Positions 45,086-53,414 of a DNA stretch of 59,849 nucleotides are shown piece after piece. How positions within the stretch are numbered: the stretch's first letter is position 1; every line of letters begins with the position of its first letter. The translations under genes were made by a program, and so were the position numbers. Where the stretch lies: contig SUYQ01000016.1 in assembly GCA_015060325.1 (NCBI GenBank), positions 1-59,849 of the forward strand. Reading direction: 5' to 3'. A model generated the notes under the pieces. It was not told the origin of the DNA and did no database searches. It worked only from the letters and a program-made list of their open reading frames with translations. The stretch is from Bacteroidales bacterium (GTDB lineage Bacteria > Bacteroidota > Bacteroidia > Bacteroidales > UBA932).

Positions 45086-45095
45086 CTAGCGCTAG
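45086..45095. promoter_or_regulatory. Palindrome CTAGCGCTAG in the GH5_7-CE7 leader
   Basis: This perfect 10-bp palindrome lies between the promoter and ATG of the first gene in the leftward PUL. It could be part of a regulator-binding site or an mRNA leader structure; nothing more can be said from sequence. Confidence 0.3.
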
Positions 45096-45108
45096 TGGTT
45101 TGTTATTG

Positions 45109-45140
45109 CAAATATATAACGCACGCGAGAGTTAAACAAA
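45109..45140 (-). promoter_or_regulatory. Promoter of the mannan PUL operon
   Basis: On the minus strand TTTG (45140-45137), 20 nt, then TATATTTG (45116-45109) precedes the GH5_7-CE7 gene by 30 nt. It is the best promoter upstream of the leftward genes and the likely target of the adjacent AraC-type regulator. Confidence 0.75.
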
Positions 45141-45167
45141 TACAAATTTATCCAATTATGATACAAA

Positions 45168-46046
45168 TTAAACAATTACCTTGTTTTTCTTGAACATAGC
45201 CCTGAAATCACGCGGCGTGTAACGCCTCTTCGCCTTGAAGGTACGGTTGAAGTTGGAAAGGTTGTTGAAACCGCATTCATAGCAGATTTCAGAGATGTTC
45301 TTGGTGCTGTCGACAAGCATTCTGGCAGCATATCCGAGCCTGATTTCAACTATATATTCCGAAAGCGTACGACCGGTCCTCTGACGGAAAAAACGGCTGA
45401 ACGCAACCGGGCTCATACCCACAAGTCCGGCCAGATCTTCAAGCTTGAGAGGCTTGGCATAATGCTCGTTTATATACTGCTTGACCTTCTCCACACGGCG
45501 GCTCTCTCCCACCCTTCCGGAATGGGCGAAAGAACTGGACGCAAGGACCCTCGCATCCTCAGAGACAGACAGCTCGTACAGAATGTATAAAGACTTGAGG
45601 AACTGCACGAAACGCTCATTTTCGTTGGCGATGTCATCAAGCGTAGAGTACACTTTCATGATGGATGAAATGGAGAAGGCAAGGCCGTGTTCGGCCCTCT
45701 TCAGCATCCTTCTTATCGACGCGAACTGGTTCTTCGAAAGCAGCTCGTTGCCGAAGATGTCGCCGGAGAACTGGATGGTGATCTCACGGATATCCTTGGA
45801 GTGACAGGAACCCTGTTCCCACACATGCTCCAGATCAGCTCCGCCGACCAGCACAAGCTCGTAGTCACCGATCTCCTCGACGCTGTCACCGACAATTCTC
45901 CGGACCCCTTTCCCATTCTGGATGAAGTTCAGTTCAAACTCCTTGTGACGGTGCAGCGGATATGTAAATTCCGTCTTATGGCGCTCGACAATATAGAAAC
46001 AATCCTTGTCCGAAAGCCTCGTTATCTCTGTAAAAACCTTGCTCAT
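45168..46046 (-). CDS. AraC-family transcriptional regulator of the PUL
   Basis: The protein has an N-terminal cupin-like sensing domain (YPLHRHKEFELNFIQNGKG) and a C-terminal double helix-turn-helix of the AraC type (EDLAGLVGMSPVAFSRFFRQ and ISEICYECGFNNLSNFNRTF). I chose the ATG at 46046 (MSKVFTEITRL, 292 residues), since the frame start at 46061 overlaps a TATATTTG -7 box at 46058-46051. Lying between the divergent GH5_7-CE7 operon and the epimerase gene, it probably activates both in response to a mannan-derived sugar (inference). Bacteroidota PULs more often use SusR or hybrid two-component sensors. Confidence 0.9.
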   Translation of the reverse strand: MSKVFTEITRLSDKDCFYIVERHKTEFTYPLHRHKEFELNFIQNGKGVRRIVGDSVEEIGDYELVLVGGADLEHVWEQGSCHSKDIREITIQFSGDIFGNELLSKNQFASIRRMLKRAEHGLAFSISSIMKVYSTLDDIANENERFVQFLKSLYILYELSVSEDARVLASSSFAHSGRVGESRRVEKVKQYINEHYAKPLKLEDLAGLVGMSPVAFSRFFRQRTGRTLSEYIVEIRLGYAARMLVDSTKNISEICYECGFNNLSNFNRTFKAKRRYTPRDFRAMFKKNKVIV

Positions 46047-46127
46047 GCCACAAATATACACATTTTCTCAAATATGATACTTTTTTAACATATTTTTCTA
46101 CAAAATATGCGTATTTAATAATCAGGC

Positions 46128-46159
46128 TTGAGCGCACGACGACTTTTTGACTATATTTG
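46128..46159 (+). promoter_or_regulatory. Promoter of the epimerase gene
   Basis: TTG (46128-46130), 21 nt, then TATATTTG (46152-46159) lies 19 nt before the ATG at 46179. It makes the upstream frame start at 46128 impossible, as that would fall within the promoter. Confidence 0.65.
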
Positions 46160-46178
46160 CGAAAAGCAGGACAACATC

Positions 46179-47393
46179 ATGAAAAAGGCACAGAAAAACC
46201 CAGCAGAACTTTTTGCAGCACAAGCACTTAAAGCACAAGTCAAGAAGGAACTGACTGAGAACATTCTCCCATATTGGACATCACGGATGTGCCGTGAAGA
46301 CGGCAGTTTCCATGGCCGCATCGACGGAACGGAAAATCTTGACAGGACTGCTCCTCTGGGCAACATCATGACATCCAGAATCCTTTGGACATTTGCATCT
46401 GCATACAGAATTCTCGGAGACGAAAAATATCTGGATATTGCATTGAGAGCCAAGGACTTGCTTCTTAACAAATTTAACGATTCGGAGTTCGGAGGCACTT
46501 ATTGGGCCCTCAACCCGGACGGAACACCGCTCGATACGAAAAAGCAGATCTACGCCATTGCATTTACCATATATGGTCTGGCTGAACTCAACAGGGCGAC
46601 CGGAGACGGACAGGCTCTTGAGTATGCCATCAAACTTTTCAACTCTATCGAAGATCATAGTTTCGATAAGGTGAAGGACGGTTATTTCGAGGCTTTCACA
46701 CGTGAGTGGAACGTCATCGAGGACATGCGCCTGAGCGACAAGGATGCGAACGAGAGCAAGACCATGAACACGCATCTGCATGTGCTGGAGGCATACACCT
46801 GCCTCTATCGCGTTTGGAAGAATCCGCTGCTGGAGGAGCGCCTGCGCGGGCTTATAGGGATTTTCGAGACGCGCATACTCGGCCCTGACGGGCACCTTAA
46901 ACTCTTCTTCGACGACGACTGGAACTGCAGCTATGACATAGTCTCATATGGTCATGACATAGAGGCCTCATGGCTCATCCATGAGGCGGCGCTGGTGCTC
47001 GGTGACGCTCAGGTGCTGGAACGTATCGCGGCACTTGTGCCGCGCATCGCCGCAGCCGCAGGCGAAGGCTTCACTCCGGAAGGAGGCATGATCTACGAGA
47101 AGAAGGGGGCGGAAACCGACGGTGACCGCCACTGGTGGGTGCAGGCCGAGACAGTAGTGGGCTATTTCAACCTGTGGGACCATTTCGGTTCGTCTGAAGG
47201 CATGGAAAACGCCTTGATGAGCTGGGAGTTCATCAAAAGTTCCATCATTGACCACGAGCACGGCGAATGGTTCTGGAGCCTTCGATCAGACGGCACCGTC
47301 AATCGTGAAGACGACAAGGCCGGCTTCTGGAAATGTCCTTACCACAACGGCCGCATGTGCATGGAGATCATAGAACGCCTAAAGAATCAATAG
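46179..47393 (+). CDS. AGE-family sugar 2-epimerase (mannobiose/cellobiose 2-epimerase)
   Basis: The enzyme converts beta-1,4-mannobiose to mannosylglucose, the substrate of the GH130 phosphorylase in this locus. From the ATG at 46179 it has 404 residues without a signal peptide, so it is cytoplasmic. The (alpha/alpha)6 barrel residues appear as NTHLHVLEAYTCLYRVW, SYGHDIEASWLIHEAA and RHWWVQAETVVGYFNLWD, with conserved histidines. N-acylglucosamine 2-epimerase is the alternative within the family, but context and length favour the cellobiose-epimerase type. It is read opposite to the rest of the PUL and faces the AraC regulator. Confidence 0.9.
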   Translation: MKKAQKNPAELFAAQALKAQVKKELTENILPYWTSRMCREDGSFHGRIDGTENLDRTAPLGNIMTSRILWTFASAYRILGDEKYLDIALRAKDLLLNKFNDSEFGGTYWALNPDGTPLDTKKQIYAIAFTIYGLAELNRATGDGQALEYAIKLFNSIEDHSFDKVKDGYFEAFTREWNVIEDMRLSDKDANESKTMNTHLHVLEAYTCLYRVWKNPLLEERLRGLIGIFETRILGPDGHLKLFFDDDWNCSYDIVSYGHDIEASWLIHEAALVLGDAQVLERIAALVPRIAAAAGEGFTPEGGMIYEKKGAETDGDRHWWVQAETVVGYFNLWDHFGSSEGMENALMSWEFIKSSIIDHEHGEWFWSLRSDGTVNREDDKAGFWKCPYHNGRMCMEIIERLKNQ

Positions 47394-47397
47394 ACCC

Positions 47398-47690
47398 ATG
47401 AAACGGTTCATATCTTTCCTCTGCTGCCTTTCAGCAGGCCTGATGGCCTGCCTACACTGCATGTATACGAAGGCCGGGAAGCACGCTACGCCATACAGAT
47501 AGGCGACACGGCTCCCCGGGTATTCTCAATCCACACTTCAGATTTCTCTGCAGAATGGCGTTATAATGTGCTGCATGGATATTCCTCACGCAGTGTGAGC
47601 ATTCCGTCCGGATGTTCCGGAGCACAGAAGGTCAGAATATGGCTTCTGGATCCGGGAATCGTCCTTCAGGAAATCCTGATACATCAGTAA
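47398..47690 (+). pseudogene. Remnant of a large secreted hydrolase gene (possibly GH115)
   Basis: An ATG at 47398 begins a signal-peptide sequence (MKRFISFLCCLSAGLMACLH) that runs into a stop at about 47500. From about 47450 another frame continues with LPTLHVYEGREARYAIQIGD, then PRVFSIHTSDFSAEWRYNVL and ends RIWLLDPGIVLQEILIHQ at the TAA at 47690. That looks like the last ~80 residues of a large hydrolase; the WRYNVL-HGYSSRSV-LLDPGIVLQ pattern recalls the C-terminal domain of GH115 alpha-glucuronidases. An internal deletion plus frameshift has joined start and end. It sits immediately after the epimerase gene and immediately before the aspS stop. Confidence 0.6.
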
Positions 47691-49463
47691 TTACTCCTTA
47701 CGCTCCGCCTTTGACTCAAGGAAAAGCTCGTCCATCTGCTCCTGGTCGATGTATGAAGGAGAGTCGATCATCACGTCGCGGCCCTGGTTGTTCTTAGGGA
47801 ATGCGATGTAGTCACGGATTGTCTCCTGTCCGCCGAAGAGCGAGCATACGCGGTCGAAGCCGAAGGCGAGACCTCCGTGAGGCGGCGCGCCGAACTTGAA
47901 GGCGTTGATGATGAAGCCGAACTTGTATTCGGCGTCCTCCTTGCTGATGCCAAGAACTTCGAACATACGCTCCTGCATTGCTGCTTCGTGGATTCTTATC
48001 GAACCACCGCCAAGCTCAGTACCGTTGAGGACGAAGTCGTATGCGTTTGCGCAGACCTTCTCGAGGTCTTCCTTCTTGTCGCTATAGAACAGTTCGAGAT
48101 GCTCTGGCTTAGGCGCTGTGAACGGATGGTGCATTGCGTAGAAGCGCTGAGTCTCGTCGTCCCACTCCACGAGAGGGAAGTCAACCACCCAGAGAGGTGC
48201 GAAGTTGAACGGATCACGCAGGCCGAGGCGGTTACCCATCTCGATACGGAGCACGCCGAGCATGTTCTGAGTCTTTCTCTTCGCGCCGCAGAGGACGAGC
48301 ATCATGTCGCCCTTCTTCGCGCCGAGGCGGTCTGCGACAGCCTGGAGCTGCTCAGGAGTATAGAACTTGTCGATTGAAGACTTGATGGTGCCGTCCTCGT
48401 TGAGCTTGATGTAAACCAGTCCCTTTGCACCGACCTGAGGTCTCTTCACCCACTCTGTGAGCTCGTCGATCTGCTTGCGGGTATAGTTTGCAGTGCCCTC
48501 TACGTTGATCGCGCCGATATATTCCACGCCGTCGAACACAGAGAAGCCATAGCCTTTCACGAGGTCTGTGATCTCGTGGATCTTCATGTCGAAGCGGATG
48601 TCCGGCTTGTCAGATCCGTAGAAATCCATTGCGTCATACCAGCTCATGCGTGGGATGCGCTCTGCGATCTCAACATTGAGAACGTTCTTGAAGAGTGTCC
48701 TCATCATTCCCTCGAATGTATTCAGCACATCCTCCTGCTCCACGAACGACATCTCGCAGTCGATCTGGGTGAACTCAGGCTGACGGTCTGCACGGAGGTC
48801 CTCGTCACGGAAGCAGCGCACGATCTGGAAATAGCGGTCATAGCCGGCTACCATCAGGAGCTGCTTGAATGTCTGAGGAGACTGTGGAAGGGCGTAGAAC
48901 TGACCAGGGTTCATTCTTGACGGAACCACGAAGTCACGCGCTCCCTCAGGGGTGGACTTGATCAGGTATGGGGTCTCGATCTCGAGGAAGTTCTGCGCGT
49001 CAAGGTAGTTGCGCACCTCGTGAGCGATCTGGTGACGGATCTTTAGAGCCCTCTGGAGAGGGTTTCTGCGGAGGTCAAGGTAGCGGTACTTCGCTCTGAG
49101 CTCCTCGCCGCCGTCACTCTCGTCCTCGATTGTGAACGGAGGAGTATTGGCCTTGTTGAGGACCTTGATCTCAGTGAGGCTGATCTCGATGTCGCCTGTC
49201 GGCATCTTAGGGTTCTTGCTCTGACGCTCGATGACCTCTCCGGTCACCTGGAGCACCCATTCGCGTCCGAGCGAGCTTGCTGTCTCAACGAGTTCTGCTG
49301 CTGCATGCGCGTCAACTACGAGCTGAGTGATGCCGTAGCGGTCTCTGAGGTCCACGAAGGTCATGCCGCCGAGCTTCCTTGACTTCTGTACCCATCCGGC
49401 CAGTGTAACTGTCTGGCCAACATTCTCAATGCGGAGTTCTCCGCAGGTGTGTGTTCTGTACAT
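47691..49463 (-). CDS. aspS: Aspartate-tRNA ligase
   Basis: AspRS charges tRNA-Asp. The 590-residue protein has the N-terminal OB-fold anticodon domain ([20 protein letters not shown]), class II motif 2 ([20 protein letters not shown]), the GAD insertion domain of bacterial enzymes (about 280-420) and motif 3 ([16 protein letters not shown]) near the C-terminus. The length is typical of bacterial AspRS. It stands alone, with a 600-bp repeat-rich region upstream. Confidence 0.97.
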   Translation of the reverse strand: MYRTHTCGELRIENVGQTVTLAGWVQKSRKLGGMTFVDLRDRYGITQLVVDAHAAAELVETASSLGREWVLQVTGEVIERQSKNPKMPTGDIEISLTEIKVLNKANTPPFTIEDESDGGEELRAKYRYLDLRRNPLQRALKIRHQIAHEVRNYLDAQNFLEIETPYLIKSTPEGARDFVVPSRMNPGQFYALPQSPQTFKQLLMVAGYDRYFQIVRCFRDEDLRADRQPEFTQIDCEMSFVEQEDVLNTFEGMMRTLFKNVLNVEIAERIPRMSWYDAMDFYGSDKPDIRFDMKIHEITDLVKGYGFSVFDGVEYIGAINVEGTANYTRKQIDELTEWVKRPQVGAKGLVYIKLNEDGTIKSSIDKFYTPEQLQAVADRLGAKKGDMMLVLCGAKRKTQNMLGVLRIEMGNRLGLRDPFNFAPLWVVDFPLVEWDDETQRFYAMHHPFTAPKPEHLELFYSDKKEDLEKVCANAYDFVLNGTELGGGSIRIHEAAMQERMFEVLGISKEDAEYKFGFIINAFKFGAPPHGGLAFGFDRVCSLFGGQETIRDYIAFPKNNQGRDVMIDSPSYIDQEQMDELFLESKAERKE

Positions 49464-50094
49464 ATATGTGTTGTTTTTATATTTATCAGATTTATTGTCT
49501 CCCTCCGGCCGCTCGAAATGACAGAATATCTTCTCTACTTAATATTCGCTTTGTCATAACTTCCACACGCTACTTCTGCATTCTTGACTAGACGTTCCTT
49601 CTGTCATTTCAGCTAAACGCATCGCCTGTCCCCACGACCAAAGTTTCGTTCCGTCATCTCGACTACATGTTCCTTCTGCCATCTCGACCATATGCAACGT
49701 CCGTCTCCATGCTCACACGATCCTTCTGCCCTCTCGACCCACACGTTCAGCCCTCTCATAATTCCCACACGCGACTTCTGCATCCTTGACTAGACGTTCC
49801 TTCTGTCATTTCAGCCAAACGCATCGCCTGTCCCCACGACCAAAGGTTCGTTCCGTCATCTCGACTACATGTTCCTTCTGCCCTCTCGACCATATGCAAC
49901 GTCCGTCTCCATGCTCACACGATCCTTCTGCCCTCACGACCAAACGTTCGGCCCTTTCTTCTTGACCGGACGTTCAGCTCTGTCATTTCGAGCGAGCGAA
50001 GCGAGTCGAGAAATCTCCCCAATCTAAAATCTGACAAAAGTACGAAATAAATAATAAATGTAATACATTTGCACCCCTAAATTGGATTTTGCTT
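49464..50094. repeat. Intergenic region with a ~180-bp tandem duplication and a REP-like element
   Basis: A block starting TTCCACACGC(T)ACTTCTGCAT at 49561 recurs at 49762 with a few substitutions, an offset of about 201 bp. Each copy is itself built from short CGTTC(C)TTCTG(C/T)CATCTCGAC-like units. At 49981-50016 is a REP-like element (TGTCATTTCGAGCGAGCGAA, then GCGAGTCGAGAAATCT). The aspS promoter must lie in the right-to-left part, but no clear -7 box is visible. I see no gene here. Confidence 0.75.
50064..50071 (+). promoter_or_regulatory. -7 box upstream of the EamA-like transporter
   Basis: TACATTTG lies 24 nt before the ATG at 50095. No convincing TTTG is seen 19-21 nt upstream, so only the -7 half is supported. 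Confidence 0.4.
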
Positions 50095-51243
50095 ATGTGG
50101 CTGGTGCTCGCATTCGTTTCCGCGACCCTTCTCGGATTCTATGATACATCGAAGAAAGCGTCCCTGCGAGGGAACGCTGTCCTTCCTGTACTGTTTCTGA
50201 ACACGGTGTTCTCAACGCTGATCTTCTCGCCCTTCCTGCTGGACTACATCGGCGGCTTCGGCTGGTTCAGCGGCACCTTCCTCGACACCCTCCCATTCGG
50301 CATCGACAGCAGTTTCAGTGACAGCTGCAGCTATGCTGGCGGCAGCTGGGGCTGCGGTGGCTGTAGCTGCGGCTGTTATGCTGGCTGTGACTGTGGCAGC
50401 TGCGGCGCTAGCGCCGGCAACTGCGGCCTTTGCGCTGGCGCGCAAACAGCTGACTGTCAAAGCTTTGCTGAAACCGCGTGCTCCCCTTTGGCGGCACGCG
50501 GTTTCAGCAACTCGCTGATTTTCAGCGAGTTTGCCACCAGCCATCCTATACTGTATGCCCACCTGCTGGTGGTGCTGAAGGCACTGATCGTGCTGTCTTC
50601 ATGGATCTGCGGCTATTTCGGGCTTAAGCACCTGCCGCTTACCATCGTCGGCCCGATCAATGCGACCAGACCGGTCATCGTGCTGGTCGGCGCGATGCTC
50701 CTGTTCGGCGAAAGACTCAACATCTGGCAGTGGGGCGGCGTGCTGATGGCACTGGCCTCCATCTTCCTGATGAGCCGGGCCGGAAAGAAGGAGGACATCG
50801 ACTTCAAGAGCAACAGATGGATATGGTGCGTGGCGGCAGCGACCATCCTGGGAGCTGTCAGCGGACTATATGACAAGCACATAATGCAGTCGATAAGCCC
50901 GATGTTCGTGCAGAGCTGGTTCAATTTCTACCAGATGATCATCATGGCTGCCGTCTGCGGACTGATGTGGTACCCTCGGCGCCATCATGGCACCCAATTC
51001 CGCTGGAGCTGGGCAATTCCTCTGATTTCCATATTCATCTGCATTGCAGATTTTGCATATTTCTCGGCCTTGGATGATCCCGACTCCATGATTTCCGTAA
51101 TATCACTGGTACGCCGCAGCTCCGTCATCATTTCATTCATCTGCGGAGTGGTAATCTTCAAGGAGAGGAACATCAAGGCAAAGCTCCTCGATCTCGCCCT
51201 CCTGCTCGTCGGGATGGCCCTCATCTGGATCGGCACACGGTAA
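50095..51243 (+). CDS. EamA/DMT-family transporter with a cysteine/glycine-rich insertion
   Basis: This inner-membrane transporter of the drug/metabolite superfamily probably has 10 helices in two EamA repeats (MWLVLAFVSATLLGFYDTSK; later ALIVLSSWICGYFGLKHLPL, TIVGPINATRPVIVLVGAML and a GLYDKHIMQ segment). The substrate is unknown. Between helices 2 and 3, at about residues 67-150, lies a low-complexity insertion rich in Cys, Gly, Ser and Ala (CGGCSCGCYAGCDCGSCGAS); related proteins would have a loop of about 25-30 residues there. The insertion keeps the frame open and ends in two DNA hairpins (50467-50531). ATG 50095 is preferred over the TTG at 50089. Confidence 0.85.
   Translation: MWLVLAFVSATLLGFYDTSKKASLRGNAVLPVLFLNTVFSTLIFSPFLLDYIGGFGWFSGTFLDTLPFGIDSSFSDSCSYAGGSWGCGGCSCGCYAGCDCGSCGASAGNCGLCAGAQTADCQSFAETACSPLAARGFSNSLIFSEFATSHPILYAHLLVVLKALIVLSSWICGYFGLKHLPLTIVGPINATRPVIVLVGAMLLFGERLNIWQWGGVLMALASIFLMSRAGKKEDIDFKSNRWIWCVAAATILGAVSGLYDKHIMQSISPMFVQSWFNFYQMIIMAAVCGLMWYPRRHHGTQFRWSWAIPLISIFICIADFAYFSALDDPDSMISVISLVRRSSVIISFICGVVIFKERNIKAKLLDLALLLVGMALIWIGTR
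50467..50531. repeat. Two back-to-back palindromes inside the transporter gene
   Basis: GCTGAAACCGCGTGC and GCACGCGGTTTCAGC (50467-50481, 50494-50508) form a perfect 15-bp stem around CTCCCCTTTGGCG-type sequence. AACTCGCTGA, TTT, TCAGCGAGTT (50509-50531) forms a second, 10-bp hairpin. The first is a member of the repeat family also seen at 16248 and 22703, here inserted in frame in a coding gene. Confidence 0.85.
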
Positions 51244-51272
51244 GCTCAACATCTGACAACCCAGGCAAGTGA

Positions 51273-51415
51273 CCTGAACACACAACTCGGACACACAACC
51301 CGAACACCTAACCTGGACATACAGCCTGAACACATAGCCTGGACACATAACCTGAACACATAACCTGGACACATAACCTGGACACGCAATCTGGACACGT
51401 AATCTGGACACGTAA
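51273..51415. repeat. Eleven tandem 13-bp repeats
   Basis: The unit is CCTGGACACATAA with variants (CCTGAACACATAA, TCTGGACACGTAA, CTCGGACACACAA and others), repeated without spacers 11 times between the transporter and the esterase. The last units are the most alike. It is a minisatellite, not a CRISPR array, because no unique spacers separate the units. Confidence 0.9.
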
Positions 51416-51436
51416 CTATTTCACTATCAACCACAT

Positions 51437-51481
51437 AACTAGCAACACGGTGGGTCATTTTGCCCCACCGTGTTGCTAGTT
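51437..51481. terminator. Long hairpin of the CAACACGGTGGG family
   Basis: A perfect 18-bp stem, AACTAGCAACACGGTGGG with CCCACCGTGTTGCTAGTT, encloses a 9-nt loop. It lies downstream of the transporter gene and may end its transcript, though no T-run follows. The same core recurs at 54579-54621 and 55391-55435 within the 813-bp repeats. Confidence 0.65.
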
Positions 51482-51540
51482 AAAACCCTGAGGATCTGCG
51501 AGTTGCATGTCCATAAGACACCTAGGGAACAGCAGAGACA

Positions 51541-51760
51541 GTGACTCCTTATGGCAAACGCAGCCAAGTTGTCATGCCAAACGTAGCCACACTGTCATGT
51601 CGAGCGCAGTCAAACTATCATGTCAAACGTAACCACACTATCATGCCGAGCGCAGCACACTGTCATGTCGAGCGTAGTCGAGACATCTGTATGACAGACA
51701 AGTCGGGCTGTGACACACGTCATTGCAAACGAAGCGAGGCAATCTTGTAGCATATTAATC
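51541..51760. repeat. Degenerate short-repeat region upstream of the esterase gene
   Basis: Alternating CAAACGTAGCCACACTGTCA-like and TGTCATG(T/C)CGAGCGCAGTC-like units fill this stretch. A different element, CATTGCAAACGAAGCGAGGC followed by AATCTTG, closes it. I see no gene. A TATATTTG -7 box for the esterase lies just beyond, at 51771-51778. Confidence 0.65.
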
Positions 51761-51770
51761 CGAAAGAAGT

Positions 51771-51778
51771 TATATTTG
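51771..51778 (+). promoter_or_regulatory. -7 box upstream of the esterase-rsmA pair
   Basis: TATATTTG lies 19 nt before the ATG at 51798. CTTG occurs about 23 nt upstream, slightly too far to be a good -33 element. Confidence 0.45.
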
Positions 51779-51797
51779 CAAGGCAAATGATGAAAGC

Positions 51798-52577
51798 ATG
51801 AAAAGAGCACTTATAATATTAGCCCTGCTGGTGGGAGGATGCCTTGCTGCATTCGGACAGGAGTTCGAGCGCAAGACATTCACAGCTGAGGACGGAACGG
51901 AACTCAACTACCGTCTGCTCAGGCCATCCGAGACAGCCAAGGCAAAGAAATTCCCGCTCATCATCTTCCTGCACGGACTGGGAGAGCGCGGAACTGACAA
52001 TCAAAAGCAGCTGACATGGGGCGGACAGATGTTCCTAAACCCTGCAACCCAGGAAAGATATCCTGCATATGTGTTGTTCCCGCAGTGCCCCGAGACAGCA
52101 TTCTGGGCATACAAGAACATCCCGGCTTCATTCACCAACCTGAAGGCGGAAGAAGTAATGCCGGCTCCGTTCAAGGCTGTAAAGGAAATGATCGACACAT
52201 ATCTGAAATACCCTGATGTAGACAGGTCAAGGGTGTATATCATCGGTCTCTCGATGGGAGGAATGGCGACATACGACATGGTGGCAAGATTCCCTGAAAT
52301 ATTTGCAGCAGCAATCCCGATCTGCGGAGCCGTTGATCCTGCACGTCTGGAGGACATCGAAGGGGTGAGCTTCAGGATCTTCCACGGAGATGCTGACACG
52401 GTCGTGCCGGTCGAGTGCTCGCGCAAGGCATACAAGGCGCTTCGGGAGGCAGGAGCGGATGTGGAGTATATAGAATTCCCGGGATGCACCCACGGAAGCT
52501 GGAATCCGGCATTCAACCGTGATGACTTCATGGAGTGGCTGTTCAAACAGAAGAAATCAAGAAAATACCTGAAATAA
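51798..52577 (+). CDS. Secreted alpha/beta-hydrolase esterase
   Basis: This is a serine esterase acting outside the cytoplasm. The 259-residue protein has a signal peptide (MKRALIILALLVGGCLAAFG). The Ser nucleophile is in IGLSMGGMATYD, Asp in FHGDADTVVPVE and His in GCTHGSWNPAF. The FLHGLGERG segment provides the oxyanion hole. It resembles the phospholipase/carboxylesterase and feruloyl/acetyl esterase (CE1-like) groups often found near glycan loci; the substrate cannot be fixed. rsmA starts 3 nt after its stop. Confidence 0.85.
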   Translation: MKRALIILALLVGGCLAAFGQEFERKTFTAEDGTELNYRLLRPSETAKAKKFPLIIFLHGLGERGTDNQKQLTWGGQMFLNPATQERYPAYVLFPQCPETAFWAYKNIPASFTNLKAEEVMPAPFKAVKEMIDTYLKYPDVDRSRVYIIGLSMGGMATYDMVARFPEIFAAAIPICGAVDPARLEDIEGVSFRIFHGDADTVVPVECSRKAYKALREAGADVEYIEFPGCTHGSWNPAFNRDDFMEWLFKQKKSRKYLK

Positions 52578-52580
52578 CAT

Positions 52581-53414
52581 ATGGAAGTTAGAGCTAAGAA
52601 GGCCCTCGGCCAGCACTTTTTGACAGACCTTTCCATCGCGCAAAGGATAGCTGACGGACTGCTGGTGCCATGTCCCGGCATCGACACCGTCTACAATGCA
52701 GAACACCCCATGCCAGCGCTTGAAGTAGGCCCCGGAATGGGAGTCCTGACCCAATATCTTCTGCAAAGACCGGAGGTCGACCTGCGAATGGTAGAGATTG
52801 ATACTGAATCCGTTGACTACCTACTGGTTCACTTCCCTCAGGTCAATGGCAAGCTCATCGAAGCTGACTTCCTGAAGCTGAAACTGGAGACATTCTTCCC
52901 GGATAAGTTCTGCGTCATCGGAAACTTCCCATACAACATTTCCTCCCAGATCTTCTTCAAGATTCTGGATTACAAGGAGCAGGTGCCGCAGGTGGTCTGC
53001 ATGATCCAGAAGGAGGTCGCAGAGCGCATAGCCGAGAAGCCGGGCACAAAGACTTACGGCATTCTTTCCGTGCTGCTCCAGGCCTGGTACGACATCGAGT
53101 ACATGTTCACTGTCGGCGAGGGAGCATTCAACCCGCCACCAAAGGTAAAGTCGGCAGTCATCAGGCTCGTCCGTAACAGCCGCAGGGAACTCGGCTGCGA
53201 CGAAGCACTTTTCAAGACGGTCGTAAAGACCGGCTTCAACCAGCGCCGCAAGACTCTTCGCAATTCCTTGAAGCCGCTCATCCGCGCCAAGGCCGACCGC
53301 TGCGGCTGGTCAGAAGAGCAGCTCGCAGAGTTCATAGCCGATCCGGTCTTCGAACTCCGTCCCGAGCGCCTCAGCGTCGAGGACTTCATCGCCCTGACGC
53401 TTAAGCTGGCGTAA
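52581..53414 (+). CDS. rsmA: 16S rRNA dimethyladenosine transferase
   Basis: RsmA (KsgA) dimethylates the two adenines at the 3' end of 16S rRNA during 30S maturation. The 277-residue protein has the family opening [20 protein letters not shown], the SAM-binding motif [14 protein letters not shown] and motif IV as NFPYNIS (the more usual form is NLPYNIS). It then has the C-terminal domain with [12 protein letters not shown] and [13 protein letters not shown]. It follows the esterase by 3 nt. The length is standard. Confidence 0.97.
   Translation: MEVRAKKALGQHFLTDLSIAQRIADGLLVPCPGIDTVYNAEHPMPALEVGPGMGVLTQYLLQRPEVDLRMVEIDTESVDYLLVHFPQVNGKLIEADFLKLKLETFFPDKFCVIGNFPYNISSQIFFKILDYKEQVPQVVCMIQKEVAERIAEKPGTKTYGILSVLLQAWYDIEYMFTVGEGAFNPPPKVKSAVIRLVRNSRRELGCDEALFKTVVKTGFNQRRKTLRNSLKPLIRAKADRCGWSEEQLAEFIADPVFELRPERLSVEDFIALTLKLA

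Noticed and set aside
51273..51415. Possible CRISPR array
   Set aside because: The 13-bp units are head to tail with no spacers, too short for CRISPR repeats, and there are no cas genes in the window.
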